Source: an uncultured Bacteroidales bacterium (GTDB lineage Bacteria > Bacteroidota > Bacteroidia > Bacteroidales > P3). Taken from it: a DNA stretch of 64,000 bases. Below, piece by piece: positions 1 to 7,039 of this stretch. Location of the stretch: positions 212,211 to 276,210 of the forward strand of contig OMXC01000006.1 of the NCBI GenBank assembly GCA_900314925.1, given 5' to 3'. The translations under genes were made by a program, and so were the position numbers. The notes below the pieces were generated by a model. That model made no database searches, was not told the origin of the DNA, and worked only from the letters and a program-made list of their open reading frames with translations. Each line of letters starts with the position of its first letter. Position 1 is the first letter of the stretch.

Positions 1-398
1 TGATAGCCTGCGGCACACAGAAGGAGGTCTTCGAGTGGCGCGGATGGCGCATCAAGCCCGCCGTGTGCTACGACCTGCGCTTCCCGAAATGGCTGCGCAA
101 CGACAACATGGGGTATGACCTGCTGCTGGTGTGCGCCAACTGGCCCGGCAGCCGCCACGAGGCCTGGACGACGCTGCTCAAGGCCCGCGCCATAGAGAAC
201 CTGTGCTACACCGTAGGCTGCAACCGCTGCGGCGTGGACGGCGTGGGCGGAGAATACAGCGGCAACAGCGCCGCGATAGACTACAAAGGCTTCGCCATGG
301 CAGAGTGCAGCGGCGAAGAGACGATGACCATAGCCCTCGACAAAGAGAAGCTTGCGACATTCCGCCAGCGATGGCCCCTATACCTTGACTTCGACTGA
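1..398 (+). CDS. Carbon-nitrogen hydrolase (omega-amidase/nitrilase family), 3' part
   Basis: The open frame (codons from base 3) runs in from the left edge, so the N-terminus is missing. The visible part reads ...WRIKPAVCYDLRFPKW, the nitrilase-superfamily block around the catalytic cysteine (VCYDLRFP). It then carries the RAIENLCYTVGCNRCG and GNSAAID segments typical of YafV-like omega-amidases, which hydrolyse alpha-ketoglutaramate or alpha-ketosuccinamate in the cytoplasm. The Glu and Lys of the catalytic triad lie outside the window or cannot be assigned. It ends 29 bases before mutS2 on the same strand. The family is clear; the exact substrate is inferred. Confidence 0.85.
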   Translation, partial: IACGTQKEVFEWRGWRIKPAVCYDLRFPKWLRNDNMGYDLLLVCANWPGSRHEAWTTLLKARAIENLCYTVGCNRCGVDGVGGEYSGNSAAIDYKGFAMAECSGEETMTIALDKEKLATFRQRWPLYLDFD

Positions 399-427
399 CA
401 CATTTATCTTAACTCCTTCACCACTCA

Positions 428-2848
428 ATGGATATTGAACAGAAACTGGGCTTCGTCCGCATAAGGCAGATGGTGGCAGAGCAATGCACCAACGCCCTCG
501 CCGTCCGCATGGCTGGCGAGATGCACTATATGACCGACTACGAGACGCTGGGCCACGAGCTTAAGCTCACGGAGGAGATGAGGCAGATAGTGCTTATGGA
601 GAGCGAGTTCCCCCAGCAGGACTTCATAGACCTCACCCCGATACTAACACACCTGCGCGTGGGCAACACGGTGATACCGCTGGAGAGCCTCTTTGACCTT
701 AAACTCTCGCTGCGCACCATACGCGAATGCTACCACTTCCTCACCGCCGAAGAACACATGCAGTATGAGGCGTTGCGCAACGAGGCCGTCGAGGTGGAGC
801 TTGGCTATGGCGGCAAGAGCTCGCAGCTCAACGTCATCAACTCGCTGCTGGGCAAGCTCATCGACGACCACGGCGAGCTCTACGACAACGCCTCCCCCGC
901 CCTCGCCGAGATACGGCGCACCAAAGCACGCAAGGCCGCGGAGGTGGACGCGCAGGTCAACAGCACCTTGGCGCGTGCCAAACGCGAAGGCTGGGCACCG
1001 TCGGACGCCGAGGTGACGATCCGCGACGGGCGGCCCGTGATACCGCTGCTCACCACCCACCGCCGCAAGATACGCGGCCTGATACAGGACGAGAGCGCCA
1101 CACGCCAGACGGCCTTCGTGGAACCCAGCGAGGTGGTGGAGCTCGGCAACGACCTGCGTGAGCTGGAATTCGACGAGCGCCACGAGGTGCAGCGCATACT
1201 GCTGACTTTCAGCGACCGCCTGCGTCCACTGCTGCCGCAGCTCGACGAGGCTTACCGCTTCCTGGCAAAGATAGACTTCCTGAGGGCCAAAGCTCGTGTG
1301 GCCGTGGAGCTCAACGCCAGCGTGCCGATACTGCACGCCGGGCCCCGCATAGAATGGATGGATGCGCGCCACCCTATACTATACCTGCAGAAAAAGGACG
1401 CCGTTGTGCCTTTCAGCCTCTCTCTGGGCGAAGGACAGCGGGTACTGATAATCTCCGGCCCCAACGCCGGCGGCAAATCGGTGTGTCTGAAAGCCGTGGG
1501 CCTGATACAGTACATGCTGCAATGCGGCATGCCCGTGCCGCTACGCCCCACATCGGAGTGCGGCCTCTTCGGCAGCATATTCATAGACATAGGCGACCAA
1601 CAGAGCATCGACAACGACCTCTCCACATACACGTCGCACCTGCAGAACATGAAGACGCTGCTTGCCGAGGCCAGGGAAGACACCCTCTTCCTGCTCGACG
1701 AGCTGGGCGGCGGCACGGAACCCCGCAGCGGCTGCGCCATAGCGGAGGCGGTACTTGAGGAGCTCTACGACAAAGGGAGCTTCGGGGTGGTGACGACCCA
1801 CTTCGCCGACCTGAAGCTGCTGGCCGACCGCATGCCAGGGATTGTCAATGGAGCCATGCTCTTCGACACCGTAGCCATGCGGCCCCTCTACCGGCTGGCC
1901 GTGGGACACCCCGGCAGCAGCTTCGCCTTCGAGATTGCCGAGAGCATAGGCTTCCCCAAGGAGGTGCTCGACAAAGCAGGCGAGAAGGTGGGCCGCGAGC
2001 AGCTGAACTTCGAGCACCAGCTGCAGCAGCTGGAGATAGACAAGCGCGAGATAGCACGGCAGAAAGAGGAGCTGCGCGTGGCCGACGAGTTCTTGGGCGA
2101 GGTGACACAGAAATACCAGCGGCTGAACGACAGCCTGCAGGCCCGCCGGCACGAGATCATAGGCAGCGCCCGCCGCGAGGCGCAGCAGATACTGACCGAC
2201 GCCAACCGCACCGTGGAACGCACCATCAGCGACATCAAGAGCGCCAAGGCCGAGAAGGAGGCCACACAGGCGGCAAGAGCCAAGCTGACCGAGGCCGCAG
2301 AGCAGGTGGAGAAAGAGATCAGGAAGGCCGATGAGAAACAGCGCCAGCACAAGCCAAAGGAGAGCACGGCCGAGCAGTCGATACCCGTCACCGTTGGCTC
2401 AATAGTGCGCATCGACGGCGAGGAGACCTACGGCCAGGTGGTGGAGATAAAAGGGAAGAAGGCCGTCGTGGAGAGCAACAGCATCCGCATGACCATACCA
2501 CTCGGCCGCTTGCAGGGCACCGCCAAGCAGAAAATACCAACACAGAAAGCCACCGTCAGCGTGAGCCATTCCATATACGACGACATGAACGACAAGCGCA
2601 AGAGCTTCAACCCCACCCTCGACCTGCGCGGCCACCGTGCCGAAGAGGCCATAGATATGCTGCACCGCTTCCTCGACGACGCCCTGCTGCTGAGCGAGAA
2701 GGAGGTGCGCATTCTGCACGGCAAGGGCTACGGCATACTGATGCAGGTAATACGCCAGGAGCTGCAGGCCTCGCGCGACGTGCGCACCTTCCACCCGGAG
2801 AAGCTTGAGCTCGGCGGCGAAGGCATCACGGTGGTGAACCTAAGATAG
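428..2848 (+). CDS. mutS2: MutS2 family DNA-binding ATPase with Smr domain
   Basis: An 806-residue protein matching the usual MutS2 length. A helical clamp/lever region leads to a MutS-type ATPase with Walker A GPNAGGKS near residues 344-351, a DELGGGTEP Walker B/signature segment, and a TTHFADLK switch. A charged coiled coil follows (about 515-640). The C-terminal Smr nuclease-like domain (about 728-806) contains LDLRGHRAEEA and HGKGYG. MutS2 acts on branched DNA to suppress recombination and, in some bacteria, rescues collided ribosomes; it is not the mismatch-repair MutS. It lies 12 bases upstream of hydF in a co-oriented run. Confidence 0.95.
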   Translation: MDIEQKLGFVRIRQMVAEQCTNALAVRMAGEMHYMTDYETLGHELKLTEEMRQIVLMESEFPQQDFIDLTPILTHLRVGNTVIPLESLFDLKLSLRTIRECYHFLTAEEHMQYEALRNEAVEVELGYGGKSSQLNVINSLLGKLIDDHGELYDNASPALAEIRRTKARKAAEVDAQVNSTLARAKREGWAPSDAEVTIRDGRPVIPLLTTHRRKIRGLIQDESATRQTAFVEPSEVVELGNDLRELEFDERHEVQRILLTFSDRLRPLLPQLDEAYRFLAKIDFLRAKARVAVELNASVPILHAGPRIEWMDARHPILYLQKKDAVVPFSLSLGEGQRVLIISGPNAGGKSVCLKAVGLIQYMLQCGMPVPLRPTSECGLFGSIFIDIGDQQSIDNDLSTYTSHLQNMKTLLAEAREDTLFLLDELGGGTEPRSGCAIAEAVLEELYDKGSFGVVTTHFADLKLLADRMPGIVNGAMLFDTVAMRPLYRLAVGHPGSSFAFEIAESIGFPKEVLDKAGEKVGREQLNFEHQLQQLEIDKREIARQKEELRVADEFLGEVTQKYQRLNDSLQARRHEIIGSARREAQQILTDANRTVERTISDIKSAKAEKEATQAARAKLTEAAEQVEKEIRKADEKQRQHKPKESTAEQSIPVTVGSIVRIDGEETYGQVVEIKGKKAVVESNSIRMTIPLGRLQGTAKQKIPTQKATVSVSHSIYDDMNDKRKSFNPTLDLRGHRAEEAIDMLHRFLDDALLLSEKEVRILHGKGYGILMQVIRQELQASRDVRTFHPEKLELGGEGITVVNLR

Positions 2849-2860
2849 ATTATAACAGTA

Positions 2861-4009
2861 ATGAAAGGCAACGAACTAAAACCAAGAATAGGCCTCTTCG
2901 GCCGGCGCAACGTTGGCAAGAGCACCATGGTGAACTTCCTCACCGGGCAGCAGACGGCCATCGTCAGCGACACGGCAGGCACCACCACCGACCCCGTGCG
3001 CAAGAGCATGGAGATCGGCGGCATAGGGCCCGTGGTGCTCATAGACACCGCCGGCATCGACGACGAGGGCGAGCTGGGCAAGATGCGCGTGGAGAAAAGC
3101 ATGGCGGCGCTGGCGGAAGTGGACCTGGCGCTGCTGCTATACACCGAAGGCTGCTACGGCGAGCCGGAGACGATGGTGGAGCGCTGGTGCACGGAGCACG
3201 GCACACCGCTGCTCAAGGTGCTGACAAAGAAAGCCCCCATCGACAAAACGGCGCTGATAGCGCAGATAAAAGAAGCCCTGCCGGAGAGCGCCTACCGCGG
3301 ACGCTCGCTGCTGGGCGACATCATAGGCCATGGCGACACCGTGGTGCTGGTGACGCCCATAGACAGCTCGGCCCCCGAAGGGAGGATGATACTGCCGCAG
3401 GTGCAGGTGCTGCGCGACCTGATGGACCTGCACGCGCAGGCCCTCTTCTGCCAGCCGCAGGAGCTGCCGGCAACGCTGGCGGCGCTCAAGGAGCCACCGT
3501 CACTGGTGGTCACCGACAGCCAGGCCTTCAAGCAAGTGGCCGCCATAGTGCCCGCCGACGTGCCGCTGACCAGCTTCAGCGTAGTGCTGGCCAGGCAGAA
3601 AGGGCTGTTTGCTGAGTACCTTGAGGGCACAAAGAGCATCGGCAGCCTGCAGGACGGCGACCGCGTGCTGCTGCTCGAAAGCTGCACGCACAACGTCACC
3701 TGCGAGGACATAGGCCGCGTGAAGCTGCCCGCCGCCCTGCGCAAGACAACGGGCAAGGACCTGCAGTTCGAGATTATTGGCGGAGCCATGACAGCCACCC
3801 ACTACCCACTATCCACTACCCACTACAAACTGGTCATACAATGCGGCGGCTGCGTCATCACCGCGCAGCAGGTGCGGGCGCGCCTCCTGCCGGCTCTCGA
3901 GGCGGGCGTGCCCGTGAGCAACTACGGCCTTGCCCTGGCCTGGTGCAACGGCATCTTCGACAGGGCGACAAAAATATTCCAACAGACAAACAAAACAACA
4001 CAGCCATGA
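2861..4009 (+). CDS. hydF: [FeFe]-hydrogenase maturation GTPase HydF
   Basis: A 382-residue protein with an N-terminal GTPase domain (G1 GRRNVGKST at 14-22, G3 DTAG at 62-65), a central dimerisation domain and a C-terminal iron-sulfur domain. HydF is the scaffold on which the di-iron subcluster is built before transfer to hydrogenase. Likely cluster cysteines are C275 (in CTH), C328 and C331 (in CGGC). The residue before C328 is Gln327, where the family motif normally has His (HCxxC). Just before it, residues 311-322 are encoded by a 7-bp-period repeat array. HydE, HydG and hydrogenase are not in the window. The stop overlaps the next start. Confidence 0.93.
   Translation: MKGNELKPRIGLFGRRNVGKSTMVNFLTGQQTAIVSDTAGTTTDPVRKSMEIGGIGPVVLIDTAGIDDEGELGKMRVEKSMAALAEVDLALLLYTEGCYGEPETMVERWCTEHGTPLLKVLTKKAPIDKTALIAQIKEALPESAYRGRSLLGDIIGHGDTVVLVTPIDSSAPEGRMILPQVQVLRDLMDLHAQALFCQPQELPATLAALKEPPSLVVTDSQAFKQVAAIVPADVPLTSFSVVLARQKGLFAEYLEGTKSIGSLQDGDRVLLLESCTHNVTCEDIGRVKLPAALRKTTGKDLQFEIIGGAMTATHYPLSTTHYKLVIQCGGCVITAQQVRARLLPALEAGVPVSNYGLALAWCNGIFDRATKIFQQTNKTTQP
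3795..3826. repeat. 7-bp-period array inside hydF
   Basis: Four to five units of CCACTAC/CCACTAT, with no G on the + strand. It lies in frame in hydF and encodes THYPLSTTHY just upstream of the CGGC cluster motif. Confidence 0.85.
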
Positions 4010-4632
4010 ACGACAATAAATTCATCATCCTCGTGAACCGCGAGGCAGGCTCAGGCGGCAAGGAAATAGCCGAGAAGCTGGGCGAAATGCTCAACGTCAA
4101 CGTTTACAGCAAAGCGGCCATCAAAGGTCTGGTGCAACACTTCGGCCTCAGCGAGAACGAGATTGAGCACATACGCTCGCACAAGCAGAACTGGTGGGAC
4201 GAAGTGTGCCAGTTCCACAAGCAGTTCGCCGCGGCCAGCGACCCACTGACCATAGACCGCGAAGTCACCCCCATGCAGCTCTACCATGCCGAAGCCAAGC
4301 TGCTCAAGGCGCTCGCCGCCGAAGAGTCGTGCATCATCGTGGGCCGTGCCGGCTTCCACATCTTCAAAGACAACCCTGACGCTATAAGGATATTCATCGT
4401 CGCCGACCGCGAAGACCGCATAGCCCGCATCGCCGGCAAGCTGAACGTCTCCGACAAGGAGGCCGCGAAGATCATCGACGAAGTTGACAAACAGCGCGAG
4501 AACTTCACCAAGACCTTCGCCGGCGTGTCGCGCTACGACGTGCGCAACTACGACCTCATGTACAACGCCTCACACATAAAGCCCGACACCATAGCCCGCT
4601 CGCTGGCATTCACCATCAAAGACAAACAATGA
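4006..4632 (+). CDS. Cytidylate kinase-like family protein
   Basis: A 208-residue protein starting at the ATG that overlaps the hydF stop (ATGA). It opens with FIILVNREAGSGGKEIAEKLGE, a P-loop of the AdSS/cytidylate-kinase-like type (PF13189), and continues with a helical region and IIVGRAGFHIF, a nucleoside-kinase-like segment. VADREDRIARI resembles the lid of CMP kinases. These proteins are predicted nucleotide kinases; their substrate is rarely tested and this need not be the essential Cmk. The start was chosen because residues further upstream are a shadow of hydF. Translational coupling with hydF and folA is likely. Confidence 0.85.
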   Translation: MNDNKFIILVNREAGSGGKEIAEKLGEMLNVNVYSKAAIKGLVQHFGLSENEIEHIRSHKQNWWDEVCQFHKQFAAASDPLTIDREVTPMQLYHAEAKLLKALAAEESCIIVGRAGFHIFKDNPDAIRIFIVADREDRIARIAGKLNVSDKEAAKIIDEVDKQRENFTKTFAGVSRYDVRNYDLMYNASHIKPDTIARSLAFTIKDKQ

Positions 4633-5159
4633 CCGCCATGGTTGACACACACAAGAAACCGAACCTCAGCATAATAGTGGCCATAGCGCAGAACGGGGCC
4701 ATCGGCAAGGACAACGACCTGCTGTGGCACCTCAGCGGCGACCTCAAGCGCTTCAAGCAGCTCACCACCGGCCACCCAGTCGTCATGGGCCGCAAGACGT
4801 GGGACAGCCTGCCCAAGCGCCCGCTGCCCAAGCGGCAGAACATCGTCATGACCAACAACCCCGACTTCGCAGCCGACGGCGCCACGGTGGTGCACAGCGT
4901 CAACGACCTCTTCAACGTGCTGAAAGACTGCGACGACGAGGTCTTCGTCATGGGCGGCGCCGCCATCTACAAAGCCCTTCTGCCCTTCTGCCAGCGGCTC
5001 TACATCACGCGCGTCTACCGCGACTACGAGGCCGACGTCTACTTCCCCACCATCGACATGTCGGAGTTCACCCTCGTGAGCCTCGGCGAGCCCATGCAGG
5101 ACGAAGAGAGCGGCCTGGACTTCGCCTACGAAGAATACGAGAGGAAATACAGACTATGA
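4629..5159 (+). CDS. folA: Dihydrofolate reductase
   Basis: A 176-residue protein with the DHFR signature: LSIIVAIAQNGAIGKDNDLLWHL near the N-terminus, VVMGRKTWDSLP (NADPH site), and FVMGGAAIYKALLP followed by LYITRV. The enzyme reduces dihydrofolate to tetrahydrofolate with NADPH in the cytoplasm, feeding thymidylate and purine synthesis. Its ATG overlaps the preceding stop and its own stop overlaps the cinA start, so the three genes are probably translated together. Another folate gene, folD, lies at 11372 on the other strand. Confidence 0.95.
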   Translation: MTAMVDTHKKPNLSIIVAIAQNGAIGKDNDLLWHLSGDLKRFKQLTTGHPVVMGRKTWDSLPKRPLPKRQNIVMTNNPDFAADGATVVHSVNDLFNVLKDCDDEVFVMGGAAIYKALLPFCQRLYITRVYRDYEADVYFPTIDMSEFTLVSLGEPMQDEESGLDFAYEEYERKYRL

Positions 5160-6406
5160 ACACAGTAAAAATCATCAACATAGGCGACGAGCTGCTGCTG
5201 GGGCAGGTCGTCAACACCAACGCCTCGACCATGGGCCGCATGCTCACCGAGGCGGGCTTCGAGGTGGCCTGCGTCGAAGTGGTGGGCGACCGGCGCGACG
5301 ACATCATGCGGGCCCTCGGCGACCACGAGCGCTACGACATCGTGCTCATCACCGGCGGCCTCGGCCCCACCAAGGACGACATCACCAAGAAGCTGCTCTG
5401 CGAATACTTCGGCAGCGAGCTGGTGGAGAGCGCGGTGGCGCTGGAAAACGTGAAGAGAATCTTCGCCGTGCGCGGCTTCGAGCTGACGCCCGTCAACCGC
5501 GCCCAGGCCCTGGTGCCCAAGTGCTGCGAGGTGCTCAACAACGATGTGGGCACGGCGCCCTGCATGTGGTTCGGCGGCAAGACCGTCGTGGTGTCGATGC
5601 CCGGCGTGCCGCACGAGATGGAGTGGCTCATGCAGAACCGCGTCGTCCCCAAGCTGCAGGAGACATTCCTGACGGAGACCATCATCAACAAGAACATCCT
5701 CACGCAGGGCATCGGCGAGAGCTTCCTGAGCGACCTCATCGAGCCGTGGGAGCTGGCGCTTCCCGAGAGCATACGGCTGGCCTACCTGCCCGTGGCGGGC
5801 ATGACCAAGCTGCGCCTGACGGCACGCGGCCCCCGCCAGGATGCCGACAGGCTGCACAAGGCCATCGGCGACGCCCTGGACGGGCTCTACCGCATTGCCG
5901 GCCAGTATATCGTAGGCGAAGACTGCGAGACCCTCGCCGAGCTGGTGCACAAGACCCTCACCGCGCGCGGCCTGACGCTGGCCACCGCCGAGAGCTGCAC
6001 CGGCGGCACCATAGCCAGCCTGCTGACGGCGCAGGCCGGAGCCTCGGCCTACTTCCGCGGCGGCGTGGTGGCCTACAGCAACGCGGTGAAGGAGAGCGCC
6101 CTCGGCGTGCAGCACAGCACGCTGGAAGCCCACGGCGCCGTGAGCGAGGAGACGGCGCGCGAGATGGCCGAAGGGGTGCGCCGGCGCCTCGGTGCCGACC
6201 TGGCAATAGCCACCACAGGCATCGCCGGCCCCGACGGCGGCACCAAGGAGAAGCCCGTGGGCACGGTGTGGATCGCCGTGGCCGACGCCACACACACTGA
6301 GGCCCAGCTCCTCTCGTTCCCCGGCCGCAGACGCCAGCAGAACATCGACCGCACCGTCAACCAAGCCTTCTCAATGCTAATACACACGATATGCCAAAAG
6401 CACTGA
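5156..6406 (+). CDS. cinA: CinA family protein (competence/damage-inducible; NMN deamidase type)
   Basis: The real start is the ATG overlapping the folA stop, giving 416 residues, the usual CinA length. The N-terminal molybdopterin-binding-like domain has INIGDELLLGQVVNTNA and ITGGLGPTKDD. The C-terminal amidohydrolase domain (about 260-416) has TAESCTGGTIASLLT and TTGIAGPDGGTKEKPVGTV. Family members deamidate nicotinamide mononucleotide and/or hydrolyse ADP-ribose to recycle pyridine nucleotides. Upstream open frame in the same phase is a shadow of folA and was excluded. It overlaps the next gene by 16 bases. Confidence 0.93.
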   Translation: MNTVKIINIGDELLLGQVVNTNASTMGRMLTEAGFEVACVEVVGDRRDDIMRALGDHERYDIVLITGGLGPTKDDITKKLLCEYFGSELVESAVALENVKRIFAVRGFELTPVNRAQALVPKCCEVLNNDVGTAPCMWFGGKTVVVSMPGVPHEMEWLMQNRVVPKLQETFLTETIINKNILTQGIGESFLSDLIEPWELALPESIRLAYLPVAGMTKLRLTARGPRQDADRLHKAIGDALDGLYRIAGQYIVGEDCETLAELVHKTLTARGLTLATAESCTGGTIASLLTAQAGASAYFRGGVVAYSNAVKESALGVQHSTLEAHGAVSEETAREMAEGVRRRLGADLAIATTGIAGPDGGTKEKPVGTVWIAVADATHTEAQLLSFPGRRRQQNIDRTVNQAFSMLIHTICQKH

Positions 6407-6768
6407 TAACCATACTGCTGCTCATCGTCAGCAACATCTTCATGACCTTCGCCTGGTATGGCAACCTCAAGCTCACCGAACTGAAGATCAACACCAGCTG
6501 GCCGCTGATACTCATCATCCTCACCTCGTGGGGCGTGGCCTTCTTCGAGTACTCGTTCATGATACCCGCCAACCGCATAGGCAGCCAGATCAACGGCGGC
6601 CCCTTCTCGCTGATGCAGCTCAAGATACTGGCCGAGTGCATCTCGCTCACCGTCTTCACCGTCATCGTGGCCACCGTCTTCAAGAGCGAGCCCATCCGCT
6701 GGAACCACCTCGTCAGCTTCGTCTTCATCCTGCTGGCCGTGGTCTTCGCCTTCTGGAAAACGAAATAG
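6391..6768 (+). CDS. DMT-family small membrane protein (DUF486)
   Basis: A 125-residue, very hydrophobic protein with four predicted membrane helices. It matches DUF486, a small branch of the drug/metabolite transporter superfamily: FMTFAWYGNLK, FFEYSFMIPANRIG and SLMQLKILAECISL are the family-like segments. Substrate is unknown. The start lies inside the end of cinA, so expression is probably coupled to it. This is the last gene of the co-oriented run beginning at 1. Confidence 0.9.
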   Translation: MPKALITILLLIVSNIFMTFAWYGNLKLTELKINTSWPLILIILTSWGVAFFEYSFMIPANRIGSQINGGPFSLMQLKILAECISLTVFTVIVATVFKSEPIRWNHLVSFVFILLAVVFAFWKTK

Positions 6769-6872
6769 ACTGCGCAGGTAACACACTGAGCTACAGACCG
6801 TAGAGTCACCATCCGACCGACAGCACAAGCAGATAGTCACCTATCTGCTTATTTTTGTGCATTTTCCACGTC

Positions 6873-6964
6873 ATTTCAACGATACTTCAACGATACTTCA
6901 ACGATATTTCAACGATAGACATCGTTGATGTATCGTTATACTTTCGTTGATGTATCGTTGTTCG
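6873..6964. repeat. 92-nt inverted array of 11-bp units (copy 1)
   Basis: Four units close to ATTTCAACGAT, a 4-nt centre AGAC, then four units close to ATCGTTGATGT in the opposite sense: 44+4+44 nt. It can fold as a long imperfect hairpin. It lies in the 6769-7039 gap, about 75 bases before the beta-mannosidase. Copies with the same geometry are at 20086 and 38017. Confidence 0.9.
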
Positions 6965-7039
6965 ATGGGTTTGCCGGGGGGCCGGCATGCGGGCAATAAA
7001 AAGCTGCGGACGGCGTTATTATATGAAAATACATTCTAT

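Noticed and set aside
6873..6964. Inverted 92-nt elements as integron attC sites or IS ends
   Set aside because: No integrase or transposase in the window, no R/L box signature, and internal 11-bp unit structure does not fit either.
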